NCBI GenBank assembly: GCA_036873135.1
Contig: JAPTYO010000009.1
Location: forward strand, 27,983,756-28,047,755
Origin: Clarkia xantiana subsp. parviflora
Lineage: Eukaryota > Streptophyta > Magnoliopsida > Myrtales > Onagraceae
Direction: 5' to 3'
Length of the DNA: 64,000 bases
This document shows, one piece after another, positions 14,301 to 25,261 of this stretch (positions within the stretch are counted from its first letter, which is position 1; every line of letters starts with the position of its first letter). The translations under genes and the position numbers were made by a program. Under the pieces are notes generated by a model. The model had not been told where the DNA came from. It worked only from the letters and a program-made list of their open reading frames with translations, and made no database searches.

Positions 14301-15870
14301 TTGATTCGGATTTGCATTTAGTGATGATTATATGTGAGGGGGAGTGAGCCCTCCCACCGGATTTATTATGAAGACGTCTCCATCATCATTTACCATATCA
14401 ATCACTTATGCTGTATTAATTCTCCCACTCGAAGTAAGTGGGACCTGAAAATATCTGTTATCCATTAATGGTTCGATCAGTACTATTGTCCATTTCGTTT
14501 TGCAAAGCATTGGAAATCCACCCTCATATTTCTAAAATGTGTCACGTTCGAACAGGGTACCATTAATCCAAGCTAATTTTAAACTTGTATCCTTTTAAGA
14601 GTAGACCGTACTCTTATTAAATACTTGTTTAATTCGCAAATTAATGCAGTTTAATGATAAGGTTTCACCCGTATCATTCCTTAGCTTTTATGGTAACGCA
14701 TCAACCGATTTTATTGGAACGTAGTGTTACATTAATATGAGTCATCTTAATTTCATCCGTAGGAACAATTAATGTTGAACTCTAACATAATGTAATTTTA
14801 AACTATGTTCCTCGAAGTTTTTAATGGTATGATTGCTTTAGCCAAAGTATTCGTTCAATGCTTATAGTGGGAGAGTCGTTTTACTAACTACTTCATTTCG
14901 TTTGTTAACTCATCCAGAGACTTATCCACCTCATGGACTATGCATTTAAACTCTCGTTTTAATGCTTTAGTTGACATGCTACTAGATTGTACTAGCATTG
15001 AAGCATACGTCTAACCACAGTAGTCATCATTGAGTTATTTCCAAAGAATTACAAACGAAAACTCAGCATTCATTTATTAAAACACTTCATTATTAAATTT
15101 GTACTTTGAAACGATGTGTTCCGTCTTTCGAGGTACACGCGCGCGTGGCGCCTAAAACCAGTTTATCCCGTGGTTTAAATCGTTTCGTTTCCAAATTTAA
15201 ATCAATTTAATCGGTTTTACATGCACATTATTTCGGAATATATCATTTAATGGAGTACTAACAAGCATGAGGAGTTAAGTCGGTCTGCCCTTTTAGAACT
15301 ATGCGATCGATGGATTTATTCGGTTCAGTTTGATCTGACTGACATGACGGAGCATGTGAATCGGTTTGTCTAGTTTAACCATCTTTTTATCTGGCCGAAA
15401 TTTTGGTTCTAACCCGTAGGTTTGAATTATAGTTTCGGATCGTTCCCTTTAACCGGAATGTTAAATTGATAAGCAAATTGTGCTTCTAATCGAGCAATAA
15501 TTTCTTTATTCAATAACTCCGAATTTCAAAATAACCAAAATTTTAATAATTCAGACGAACAATGAACGATAAATGACAATGGTAAGGTTCTTGATCTGAA
15601 AGTCTCATGTTCGATCCATACATATCTGAACTTTAAGTCGTGTTAAACATCACATTTGATTAAATTCACTAGTGAATCATATCAAATGTGTTGTGTTAAA
15701 ATAAAGCGTTTCACGGATTTATATACATGTGAGGCGTGTTTTAGATGCACTTTAATAATGGGGTTTGACCCACCGGATTATCATATAAAACCTTTTATGG
15801 TCTAGTTCACTTCATGATATATGGATCACAATTGACTTCACATGATCTCTTGTGGTGAGCTGAGAAGGTT
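14301..15870 (-). other. Derived non-coding middle of copia C
   Basis: Near 14320-14570 there is residual similarity to the integrase C-terminal linker of copias D and E. Beyond that no pol motif is found up to the gag remnant. The block is homologous to 9811-10815 plus 18993-19200 of copia B, including GTTCCAATAAAATCGGT and the run AAGAGTAC..CTACTCTTA. Confidence 0.65.
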
Positions 15871-16388
15871 GTCACTTCACTGCCTTGATTCCTTTGCTTA
15901 GCTAGACTCAAGGTTGAATCATGTCAATGTAAGGAAACCTTATACATCTTTTCCATGTTGACCTTTCATTGCGAAGGTCTTGAACAGGTTTTTCACCGGC
16001 ATCCATGGATAAAGAAAAGAACATCACACTCAACCGAAACATTTCTAGCTTTAGCATCCTTGCTTCTACCGAGGCAGATGCAAAGGGACACCAAGCTTTG
16101 ACATTGTCTGGTTGTAATTGAAGTCTTCTTCAACCCCCTTTAACCAAGGTTGAATGTATCACTACATATGCATTCAGATCATCAAAGAACCTACTCCAAT
16201 TCTTGGGAAATAAACTATCACATTCATCTCTCATTGTCAAAATCATACGAACTACTGTATTCATTCGTAGTTGTCCTCTCCGCTTTTCGGAATCGTAGCA
16301 GAGAGGAGTCCAATACATATTCCTTACGTTCATCATAATTTATACCATCAAGATTGCAAGGTTCATAGAAGCGTACCGACTTAGCCAT
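15871..16388 (-). pseudogene. Copia C gag-position remnant
   Basis: ATG at 16388 opens MAKSVRFYEPCNLDGINYDE, matching the copia B start. A 68-codon frame at 16336-16130 (SLFPKNWSRFFDDLNAY) and a downstream piece (DAGEKPVQDLRNERSTWKR) follow in other frames. No full Gag core and no zinc knuckle are present. Confidence 0.6.
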
Positions 16389-17815
16389 GAAAACTAATAC
16401 ATTGATAATTATGCAAATTCAGGAAGAAAACAACATTTTGACAGAATTGCAAACATCGGATTATCTGTTAAGATGGAATACGACAAATAGTGATCCTTCA
16501 GTAACTAAACCAAACCGACCGTCAGTAAACTGAGGGAAGGGGGTGTCGTGAAAGAATTCACACTATTGTCGTGTTCAATCCAATAGATCAGTCCTTTGAA
16601 AACGGTTATTATTTTGCAAATTACCGGAACGGGAATTTTCAAATGAGTATAACCGATCTTGGCTTTCCCAAGGCCCTTATAATTTTAAAAGGAATTATCC
16701 GATAATTTACGCATGCATAATACCATATTAAGCTATAAAAATCGAACAAACCATAACATGCTTACGCGTCATGCGTCTAATGTTCCTAGCATATATAATT
16801 CTACGTAAAGTAAATTATCACATGCTTTCTATCCTTGAACATCCTAGCATATGTGTCAAAACATGCAACATCCGCACAAATCATGCATAATTGGTGACTG
16901 GAATTTTCAGTTATAAAAACGTTTTTGAAAATATTAGGGGCTATTTTGCAATTCATGCTTACAATCAATCGTGCGACATTTCTAGACATGGATTCTAGGA
17001 ACTTTCAATCAGAATACATGTCTATCCTATTGCGCAATACATATATTTAAATCCCAGAGTTCAATGCTCGCAATTAATATCCAGCTAGCTTGACTGAGTC
17101 AAGACGACAGTTCTAATATATATGTAGCAGAAAGTAAACAATTGCAATCCAGCCCACTGATTTAATCTAGTCCCAAAAACATGCATATCCGAGATCCATC
17201 CCCATAATCGAAACTAGGTATTAGGATTTTAACCGAAAGAGCACTGTTTAAGTTAAATTTAAAGTTCGAAAACATTTTGGATTTAAAATTTGACATCCTA
17301 TTTTATTGAACATTTTAAAAATTTCCGAGAAATTTAAAAATCTGGATCGGTCCAATTTAAAATCTGGTTCAAGTCGGTCCGATTTTAAAAATCCGATTTG
17401 GTCCGAAACGGTTCAATAAAATAAGATTGTGGTTCGGTTTATCACTCAAAACGGTTAGGTTAGGTTCAATTTACTTACTACGTTCCGACCCGACCCGACT
17501 AGGTCGACCCGATTAAGAAAACCCGGATTGGTTTTATCCGTTCCGGTTTAGCAATTGGACCGGCCCATAAACCCTAGGGTTCGGCCGAAATATGTCTTGT
17601 GGGCTTAGTAGGGTTTTAAAGTCCACTAAAAACTTAACTTAGCCACCAAGAAACATTAATTATTTAAAATAATTTCCAATATTGCTAATATATATAAATA
17701 TATATATAATTCGGCATGTTTAAATATATATATATATAAAAATATTGTCAAGATTCTATCTATAAGATGTAAATCAATCAACAATAGATATATATATACA
17801 TAAAATATTCGGTAT

Positions 17816-17859
<44 letters not shown>

Positions 17860-18482
17860 TATTTTCAAATATATCTTTAGGGATTAAAATATGTAGGCAA
17901 TATATTTTCTTAATCTTTATAGTAACTAAATCTATCAATATATATTATCCCTATCTTTATATATATATATATATTGATAGTTAATATCTTTTACAATATT
18001 ATATTATGAACCTATCCTTATTTCCAACTTATAGATACATATTTACCTATTAATAAAATTAAAACATGGCAAACTATGTCTCTAATTAATGTGGCCGAAA
18101 TTTGTAAAACTTGGTGACCAAGAAAACTAAAAAAATTTACCTAGAATACCCCTAGGGTTTTCGGCACAAACATGTAAATTGGAAAAGTTGTCAAAATTTA
18201 AGATCAAAACCCTAACTTGATAATGAATCCAGAAGGTGTTCTTGATAAAACTTATGGTGTTCTTGAAGATCATGAACATCAAACTTAAATTCAAACATAA
18301 AATTCGGTTTTGATATATAAAAACATGTAAATTTCGAAAATTTTAACTTTTTAAAGATCAAACACATGAAATTTACTTAAAAATTTCGGATTACTCATGG
18401 TGTTCATGAACATGAAAATTTCGGATTTTTTTCAAAAACTCAAGAATATCAGTTTATAAAAAATTTAAGAACTCCTAACCAT
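16389..18482 (-). other. Untranslated leader of copia C
   Basis: The reverse complement is collinear with the leaders of A, B and D. It includes the TTGGGAAAGCCAAGATCGG hairpin (16654-16673), GATTATGGGGATGGATCTC (about 17190), CGGTT-rich words (17340-17560) and AT repeats (17690-17860). The 70-codon frame 17656-17868 is AT-repeat translation. Confidence 0.75.
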
Positions 18483-18494
18483 GCTCTGATACCA
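18483..18494 (-). promoter_or_regulatory. Primer-binding site, copia C
   Basis: The minus strand reads TGGTATCAGAGC, an exact match to the complement of the plant initiator-Met tRNA 3' end. It is the best preserved primer site among the copia elements here. Confidence 0.85.
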
Positions 18495-18495
18495 C

Positions 18496-18987
18496 TTTTG
18501 GATTACGGGGACGTAATACTACAGAATGCTAAACGTGTACATGCAAGTAATCTAACTACACAACGGAATAATGTACACATACCTTTTAGCTTTCCTGCCC
18601 AAGAACGTCGTGGAGGGAGTTCTGATCCTCCGGTCGGAACCACGTACAAGTTCTTTGTAAGAAGAAGTCCTACGCGGTGTAAGCTCCACAACAGATGTGC
18701 ACCGAAAATCACTACTAAGGGGTTGAGAGGGTTTCTATCAAGTTCCTCAGTGGAGGTACTTCTTATTCTGAATGAATGAATAAACCCCTTAGGTGAGTCC
18801 CCTATATATAGGATTGGTGGAGTGGACAAAAGTCCACTCCAACCAATGTGGGACAAATCCGGCCGAACTATGCTAGGGTCAGGGTTTGGACCAATTACCC
18901 TAATGTGACAATTACCTAATTAACTTAGGCAATTTCCTTAGCATTAATAGGCTACCAATTACGGCGCCACGTCACCATATGCTAACA
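18496..18987 (-). repeat. 5' LTR of copia C
   Basis: It is homologous to 10816-11365 but shorter, through deletions in the U3 leader (around 18865-18880) and near 18690. The inner terminus is mutated from CA to AA on the minus strand. Confidence 0.85.
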
Positions 18988-18992
18988 GTAAG

Positions 18993-19938
18993 TAAACTGT
19001 GTTCCAATAAAATCGGTAAGACACGTGCCATAAAAGCTAAAGAATGATAATAAGTTAAATCATATCATCTAACGACATTAAATTTTGCAATAAACATGTA
19101 TTTAGGACAAGAGTACGTTATCTACTCTTAGAAAATACATGTTTAAAGCTTTTGAAAATGGTGCCGTGGTCGAACATAAAGACATTACATCACTTGAGGA
19201 CGAATTTTCCAATGCATGAACATTTTCAACCAATAAAGTTTTGATCAAACAGGAGCAAATCACTGACAATCAGGTCCTACTTAATTCGATTGGGGGAGAT
19301 TTTAACCGGCAACGCAAGTGAATGACATGGTAAATGATAATGGTAACATTTTCATAGTAAATCCAGTGGGAAGAATAAACCTTACCACATGATGATCACT
19401 GTTGCCGTAGAGACGAATCAAGTAGAACCTGATATTCAAATTTCTAAACCAGGAATGCCACAACTGCCTAGACTACCCATTGTTTCCATTGGGAGTTACC
19501 CATTTTTTCCAGTGGGAATGATCCGACCAACTTGGTTCCAGGTCCCAGTGATCAAGGAATTCATCTCGGAAATAAAACCTCGAGATTAAGAGGTCGTCTA
19601 AGGAAAGTTGTAGGTCAAGGTTTTAAGCACTGCTCTTGATCCCAATGGAAGAGATGCTCCGATAAGAGGCATTATTCCGAGTGGGAGAAATGTTCAGACT
19701 AAAGATGGGAAAAACAAGCCTAGACGAAAGTCAAAGGCATCGAATCCATCGAGTAGGGTGATAACCTCACTCTAACGACTGTTAGTGAGCATTGGGAAGA
19801 CCTCGAGTAGAGAAATAGAGGAAAGCAATAAAAGAAAGAGATCGCCTAAATGAAAGCCATTAGAGTCTATATAGTTGATTTACCTGCTAACCACAGGGGC
19901 AAAGGATAAGGTGAGTCCTGAAAGAAGGCTCACCACTG
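18993..19938 (+). pseudogene. Copia B integrase tail and RT linker remnant
   Basis: This continues copia B after copia C. Fragments such as ACATCACTTGAGGACGAATTT and SRVPV-type linker words align with copia D 45360-45960, where the open frame has VTFLEDEFSSL and IPRRRGRPKK. Many stops are present and no integrase catalytic region remains. Confidence 0.65.
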
Positions 19939-20880
19939 ATGGAAAAGGTCGGGAGGTGCGAAACCCTACTTTTTGCAAAAGGATATACCCAACTTCACGG
20001 AGTTGACTTTGACGAAATAAACTCATCGACTGTGCGTAAAACCACGGTTAAGGGCCAGTCATGGTCCTGGTCGCAAGTCTCGATTTCGAGCTGCACCAAA
20101 TGGATGTTAAGACCGCGTTCCTCCACGGAAACCTGGAGGAAGAGATCCACATGGAGCAACCGAGGGTTTCATTACTCCTGTTAACGATCGTAAAGTTTGT
20201 AAACTCCAAAGGTCCATCTACGGTCTTAAACAATCGTCTCGGCAATGGTACCGCAGGTTCCACGAGGAAATCGTAAGAAAATGATTCGTGAATCTTCACG
20301 AGGATCCGTGCGTGTATTATAAGACCTCCGGGTCTAAGTATGTAATCCTAACCTTATACATGGACGACATACTCATTGTCGCGAACGATGTGAGTTTTTT
20401 GAACAAGTCAAAGTCATGGCTGGCATCTGTATTTGAGATGAAAGACATGGGAGAGGCCACGTACATCTTGGGCATTAAAATTGCTAGAGATCGGGCTTCC
20501 CGGAAATTATGTCTGTCTCAAGAAGCCTATATCAACAAGTTGTTGAAAAGGTTTAGATTACAGGATGCCAAACCCGTGGATACGCCGGTGGTGTTTGGGT
20601 GCGCACTGTCAAAACGTGACAGCCCCTAGAACCTGGCAGAGCGGGAACAGATGAAGGGTGCAAAGTATTTAAGATGGTTGGTAGTTTGATGTACGCCATG
20701 CAATGCACCCGTCCGGATATCTGTTACGACATGGGCCTAGTAGCACGTTTCCAGTTAGATCCTAGCTATCAACATTTAGAGGCTGCAAAACGAATTATTC
20801 GTTATCTGAAAGGTACTGCCGACTACGCGCTGTGCTATGAGGGAAGGAAGTTAGAATATACTGGTTATAGTGACACCGAC
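19939..20880 (+). pseudogene. pol: Copia B reverse transcriptase, broken
   Basis: RT pieces in successive frames: FAKGYTQLHGVDFDEINS (from about 19970), LHQMDVKTAFLHGNLEEEI (20061-20150), then 20288-20629 with NLHEDPCVY, the active-site box YMDD in LYMDDILIVANDV, MKDMGEATYILGIKIA and PVDTPVVFGC. A stop and a shift precede 20674-20880 (GSLMYAMQCTRPDICYDM, IRYLKGTADYALCYEG, YSDTD). Coding is cut after YSDTD by gypsy-1 and resumes at 31334 with HGGDPDNRKST. The CCGAC duplication supplies the shared bases. Confidence 0.88.
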
Positions 20881-21696
20881 TGATGGATATACGCCCAATT
20901 TGAACCCGTTGACTTCCGAACCGTTGTATTTTTATCATCCCATTATTGATTGCAAATCGAAACTTCAACCCGAACACTTTGCGAGAACATCAACGGCTCG
21001 GACGAGGCCGAAGCGCTCGTCCGGCCGAGGCAAACTCGCCTAGGTGAGGTTGGGTGGCCACACCCGACCTCCCCTAGGGGAGATCGGGTCAGCCAACCCG
21101 ATCTCCCCTAGGGGAGATCGGGTGGACCAACCCGATCTCTCCTAGGAGGGATGGGGTTGGCCAACCCCATCCTCCCTAGGAGGGGATGGGTACCCTCACC
21201 CAACCCCTACCCTTGGGGGTCGGATTTCCCTTCCCCCCAAGGGCCCCGACACCACTTGTTGACTCCCATACTCGGTTTACTCCGTCTACCTTCTCCGTAT
21301 CCTAAAGTCTTAATTATGCGTTTAAAGGTTAATTAACTGTGTTTTAGGGTTAACGATGTCATTAAGCCACCTTAATGACACCGTTGCCTATAAATACCCC
21401 ACCTTCACAATTCATTTGGACATCTTGGCAATTTGGATTATTTTGCTCTGACATCTCTCTAGCTTTATCTCTCTAAAAACGATACTGACTTAGGCATCGG
21501 AGAGGGTTCACCAGGCACCACCCCCCCTCTCTGTGTCTGGTACTGCCCCTTCTGCAGGGCGCAAGGAGAAGAAAAGCGAAGGAAGGAAGGACGCAAGCTA
21601 AGACAGGGCAATCCGAGATTACCAGATCATCCACCCCTCCAGTGAGGAACGAGATTTGAGCCGACCACCCGTTGACCCAAATCCCGGAACCTAACA
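20881..21696 (+). repeat. 5' LTR of gypsy-1
   Basis: TGATGGATATACG to CGGAACCTAACA. A TATA-type motif (CTATAAATACC) lies near 21390. From about 21040 to 21245 the U3 holds a chain of CCTAGG-centred palindromes. Confidence 0.92.
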
Positions 21697-21698
21697 CT

Positions 21699-21714
21699 TG
21701 GCGCCGTCAGTGGG
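21699..21714 (+). promoter_or_regulatory. Primer-binding site, gypsy-1
   Basis: TGGCGCCGTCAGTGGG starts 2 bp after the LTR. The first nine bases fit the complement of the plant tRNA-Asp 3' end, and the remainder diverges. Gypsy-2 has almost the same site. Confidence 0.75.
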
Positions 21715-21747
21715 CTTCGGACAGAAAGCCTGGCTATAACACGAGCA

Positions 21748-23622
21748 ATGACGAACAGCAGGGTGTCTAGGCACCACCGCCCACCTGGGGGCAATGGACG
21801 AAGGAGAGAACCTATACCCCCAGGAAGGCAGCCTAACCCTGGAAAGCAGCCAATGCAACCAGAACCACAAGAAATACCACAGCCTCCTCATCAGAACAAC
21901 CAGGAGGGAGGACCCTCACGCCCAGCTGGGGCTGAGTCCTCCACAGCCTCCACACCTCGGGCAAGAAGGCCACAGAGAGAAAGAGAACAACAGGGAGTGC
22001 CATCCCAGCACACAGCACCCCCTGAGGGGTATTATTATGAGGCGCAACCCCAAGGGTACCCGTATGGGATGCCGGCCCAAAGGGATGGCAACCGCGCCCA
22101 CACAACATATGCAGGGCCGGCATACACCCAGGGGACACACACTGAAACTCATGAAGAGGAACAGATCCCAACAGAAGGGCACCACTCGCACCCTCGAGCA
22201 GGGCAGCATGGGGAGCAAAGAAGATATTACCAGGAGCCACCCCAAGAGGGAAGGCAACAATTCGTGCCTCCTAGGCAACAGCAGAACGCAAGGGCTTACA
22301 CCCCACTGGGGGAGGACAGACAAGCAAGACCTCCAAGGAGGCAAGAATTCTATGAAGCGCCCCAGCAGGGACACCAAGGATACACCTACAGTCCGTATCA
22401 ATACGGACAAGGGATCCCTGCAAGCCCTATCTACAACTACGGAGGCTATCAGAGGAATTACACTCCAACACCGATATTGATCACTCCGGAAGAAATAGAG
22501 GCAATGATAACCCGGAAGATGAATGAGTCAAAGAAAACCAGCTTGCATTGTCTAAGTGACAAGACGAACCACCCTTTCACAAGGGAACTGGAGATGAACA
22601 GGGTGCCAGACTCCCTACACACAGTGCAAATTGCAAAGTACAATGGGAAGGGAGACCCCCTAGAGCATATCCAACAGCATGAGGCCTCCCTATTTGGGAG
22701 GACCACTGATGAAAGATACAAGGCACTCCTGTTCCCAAACACCCTATCAGGGGTGGCCTCACACTGGTTCTTCAGCCTACCCTCTGAAAGCATCCACTCA
22801 TGGGAGCAGCTAAAGGCGAAGTTTCTGCAGAGATATCTAGGGGAGAGGAAACTCCTCAAAGGCACAAGCTCCATCGATGATGTGAAACAAGAATATGATG
22901 AATCTCTGGCCAGTTACTACACTAGGTTCAATCAAAATATCGCAGACATCCAGGGCGACATCACTGAGGGTGAGATAATACGAGCCTTTATCAGAAACCT
23001 AGGCCGCTTCGGGTCCACACTGGCAGAAAAGATGGCCAAGAAGCCAGCAAGCACCTTAGAGGAGCTTGCAGGAAGAGTCAAAACTCATATAGACCTGGAG
23101 AGGCACAGGGCAAGTAAGAAAGCCAAGATTCAAGCAGCCAAGGAAGACAATGCAAAGCCGAATAAAGGCAAACCACCCCAGGCACCTCAGCACACAAGGC
23201 AGCAGGAATGGCGTCCGCCCCAGCAAAGAAACCAAATGGGCGAACCACTAAAGCCCAGAGAAATAAATGTCATCAAGTTCGTCCCATTGAACGCCACTCC
23301 AGCTACTGTCCTCAAAGAGATGCGGAACCAGAAGCTCTGGTCACCCCCTGCAAGGTGGAGAGCCCCAATGGTGGGGAATCACAAGGATAGATGGTGCGAC
23401 AACCATGAAGCTTACGGGCACGACACGAACGAATGCTTCAGCCTAAAGCTAAGCATCAACAATGCCATCCAAAGGGGAGACCTAAAGCAGTTCGTGGATC
23501 ATGGGGGCAACAGCATGCAGCTAGGGCCATCACACAGAGACAAGGGCAAAGGCAAAGTAGACTACAACCCTCCACCCAACAAGAGAGGGACCATAAACAT
23601 GATACACGGGGGAGTAGTATAA
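21748..23622 (+). CDS. gag: Gypsy-1 Gag polyprotein
   Basis: 624 codons starting at the first ATG after the primer site. Residues 1-250 are rich in Pro, Gln, Gly and Arg and probably disordered. A Retrotrans_gag-type core spans about residues 284-455: KYNGKGDPLEHI, the LSGVASHWFFSLP box, WEQLKAKFLQRYLG, DESLASYYTRFNQ. A CX2HX4HX4C knuckle (WCDNHEAYGHDTNEC) begins near residue 549. The frame ends in INMIHGGVV, the peptide that precedes protease in this lineage. A single TAA then separates it from the protease frame, which is in the same register. The product would form the capsid-like particle. The frame is otherwise intact. Confidence 0.9.
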   Translation: MTNSRVSRHHRPPGGNGRRREPIPPGRQPNPGKQPMQPEPQEIPQPPHQNNQEGGPSRPAGAESSTASTPRARRPQREREQQGVPSQHTAPPEGYYYEAQPQGYPYGMPAQRDGNRAHTTYAGPAYTQGTHTETHEEEQIPTEGHHSHPRAGQHGEQRRYYQEPPQEGRQQFVPPRQQQNARAYTPLGEDRQARPPRRQEFYEAPQQGHQGYTYSPYQYGQGIPASPIYNYGGYQRNYTPTPILITPEEIEAMITRKMNESKKTSLHCLSDKTNHPFTRELEMNRVPDSLHTVQIAKYNGKGDPLEHIQQHEASLFGRTTDERYKALLFPNTLSGVASHWFFSLPSESIHSWEQLKAKFLQRYLGERKLLKGTSSIDDVKQEYDESLASYYTRFNQNIADIQGDITEGEIIRAFIRNLGRFGSTLAEKMAKKPASTLEELAGRVKTHIDLERHRASKKAKIQAAKEDNAKPNKGKPPQAPQHTRQQEWRPPQQRNQMGEPLKPREINVIKFVPLNATPATVLKEMRNQKLWSPPARWRAPMVGNHKDRWCDNHEAYGHDTNECFSLKLSINNAIQRGDLKQFVDHGGNSMQLGPSHRDKGKGKVDYNPPPNKRGTINMIHGGVV

Positions 23623-24993
23623 GGTGGCCCAACTGCTAATGCAAGGGAGGTTTACGCATCAAAACTGGGTTCAGTGCCGAGGTGGAGGAAAAGGCCAAGA
23701 GAAGGAGAAGAAATGAAGATCGAATTCTCAGAGAAGGACAAGAGCCACATCGTCTTCCCACATGACGATGCTCTAGTTATCACAATAGACATTGATAATT
23801 TTGATGTAAAGAGAATTTTGGTGGATGGGGGCAGCTCGGCTGACCTCCTAAGCTTGAGAGTCCTAGAAGAAATAGGGAAAACCAAGGCAGACATCAAACC
23901 AGTCAACTTCCCTCTAGTTGGCTTCTCAGGGGCAACAAGCTACCCCCTGGGAATGATAACCCTGCCGGTGACCATGGGCCAAGGATGGACACAGCTGAAA
24001 GTGAATGTTAACTTTGTGGTGGTGGAAAGCCTGGGAGCCTACAATGGGATCCTAGGAAGGACAACCATAAACCCATATGAAATCGTGCCATCCACTGTAC
24101 ACCAGAAGCTGAAGTACATCACTGAGAATGGAGTCGGAGAAGTCCTAGGTGATCAACGCACCGCAAGGCAGTGCTACGTCAACTCCATGAGACGTGGATC
24201 ACACGGGACAGACACAGTGGCTGTGGTCATGGTAGGAGCCAACCAAGATAGAAAGAAGAGGAGAAGGAGGCAAAGGCAGGGAAAGATGAAGAATGGAGTG
24301 GTACTCCGCTTGAGCAGGCAGTTTTTCCAAACAGTGCCTAAGAGGAGACACAGGAGCAAAGCTGTGAAAGTGACAGCCATACCTTGGCAGCCAGACACCA
24401 TAGAGGGGAAAAGAACAAGTGACTCCATCTTAAGAGGCTTCCGTCACATCGATGATATCAAGCAAATGCCGCGGGAGTCAATATCAAGCTATTTCCAGAG
24501 ATTCTCCAGTTATGGTGCCAACATGGACACCACAAGAGGAGAAACCGTCAGAGCATTTATTAGAAACATGCATCCAAACTCATTCGAGGCCTATGGGGGG
24601 CTCTATGAGATGGTCATGACGAGCACGATGAGGGAGCTCAAGGAAAAGCTAGACAAAGCATTTGCAAAGGAAATGGAGCAGCTGGATGAAGTTCTGGAGA
24701 AAGGAAGAAAAACTGACACACTGGCAGGAGGTGTAAACTTCACATTCACGCCCCTTACAGTGAGCATAGAAGAAATTTTCCACAAGCACCTCAAGCAGGA
24801 GCTACCCACATGCAGGGAGGAGGGCAAGGCCTTCCTAGGAAGGGATGCACAGGGATGGTGTGAGTACCATGGGACCTGGGGGCATCAAACCAACAACTGC
24901 ATGGTGCTGAAGATAGAAGTGGAGGAAATGATTCACAATGGAGGCCTGAAGGAGTACGTGGCAACAGACAAAGTGACCACCCCATATCCTTAG
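23623..24993 (+). CDS. Gypsy-1 protease fused to a second, partial Gag
   Basis: The frame is open from 23623, directly after the gag TAA and in the same register (first ATG 23674). Counting from 23674, the aspartic protease motif DGGSSADLL lies at about residues 51-59, followed by GFSGATSYPLGMITLP and GAYNGILGRTTINP, standard for Tat proteases. After about residue 170 the frame should enter reverse transcriptase, but a basic linker (KKRRRRQRQ) follows instead. From about residue 256 there is Gag-like sequence: HIDDIKQMPRESISSYFQRF, then GETVRAFIRN. A second knuckle, WCEYHGTWGHQTNNC, lies near 395. It parallels SIDDVKQ..SYYTRF and WCDNHEAYGHDTNEC of the first Gag, but is divergent. Confidence 0.88.
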   Translation, partial: GGPTANAREVYASKLGSVPRWRKRPREGEEMKIEFSEKDKSHIVFPHDDALVITIDIDNFDVKRILVDGGSSADLLSLRVLEEIGKTKADIKPVNFPLVGFSGATSYPLGMITLPVTMGQGWTQLKVNVNFVVVESLGAYNGILGRTTINPYEIVPSTVHQKLKYITENGVGEVLGDQRTARQCYVNSMRRGSHGTDTVAVVMVGANQDRKKRRRRQRQGKMKNGVVLRLSRQFFQTVPKRRHRSKAVKVTAIPWQPDTIEGKRTSDSILRGFRHIDDIKQMPRESISSYFQRFSSYGANMDTTRGETVRAFIRNMHPNSFEAYGGLYEMVMTSTMRELKEKLDKAFAKEMEQLDEVLEKGRKTDTLAGGVNFTFTPLTVSIEEIFHKHLKQELPTCREEGKAFLGRDAQGWCEYHGTWGHQTNNCMVLKIEVEEMIHNGGLKEYVATDKVTTPYP

Positions 24994-25261
24994 TTTCATA
25001 TCTAGCACTTTACATGTTCAAGCTTTCCAAGTTTTTAAAAAAACAACTTTTGAGAAGGAGAACTCACGAAGTCCCTCCAACTCTACAACTATCTTTATTT
25101 TCCTCCAAAGGGTGTCTTGACCCACCCAAGGCACCCCACATGTACAGAAAACATGAACACTCTTAAGAGAGTAAGTTTTCCTTCAAAGGCACTTTCCAAT
25201 GAATGTGGTGATATAATCATGATGTTATCCTTACACAGATATGACTTCAAGTCAACAACAG
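24994..25261 (+). other. Spacer between Pro-Gag' frame and tandem array
   Basis: Non-coding. It corresponds to the place where a complete Tat element would carry pol. No pol fragment is seen. Confidence 0.6.

Larger units (their letters stand above)
10816..18987 (-). mobile_element. Copia C, complete but decayed, inserted in copia B
   Basis: An 8.17-kb minus-strand element. Its 5' LTR is 18496-18987, the primer site 18483-18494, the leader 16389-18482, gag remnants 15871-16388, a non-coding middle, RT and RNase H 12459-13800, a 3' non-coding region, and the 3' LTR 10816-11365. The flanks are GTTAG (10811-10815) and GTAAG (18988-18992), a 5-bp target duplication with one later change. Its LTR sequence type is that of copia D, not B. 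The two LTRs differ by indels (550 versus 492 bp), so the insertion is not young. Confidence 0.88.

Noticed and set aside
17656..17868. 70-codon hydrophobic frame resembling a membrane peptide
   Set aside because: Ile/Tyr runs come from AT microsatellite translation.
21833..22480. Frames of 135-228 codons in other registers of the gypsy-1 gag
   Set aside because: Composition shadows of the Pro/Gln-rich Gag N-terminus. Only the 21748 frame contains Gag motifs and the zinc knuckle.
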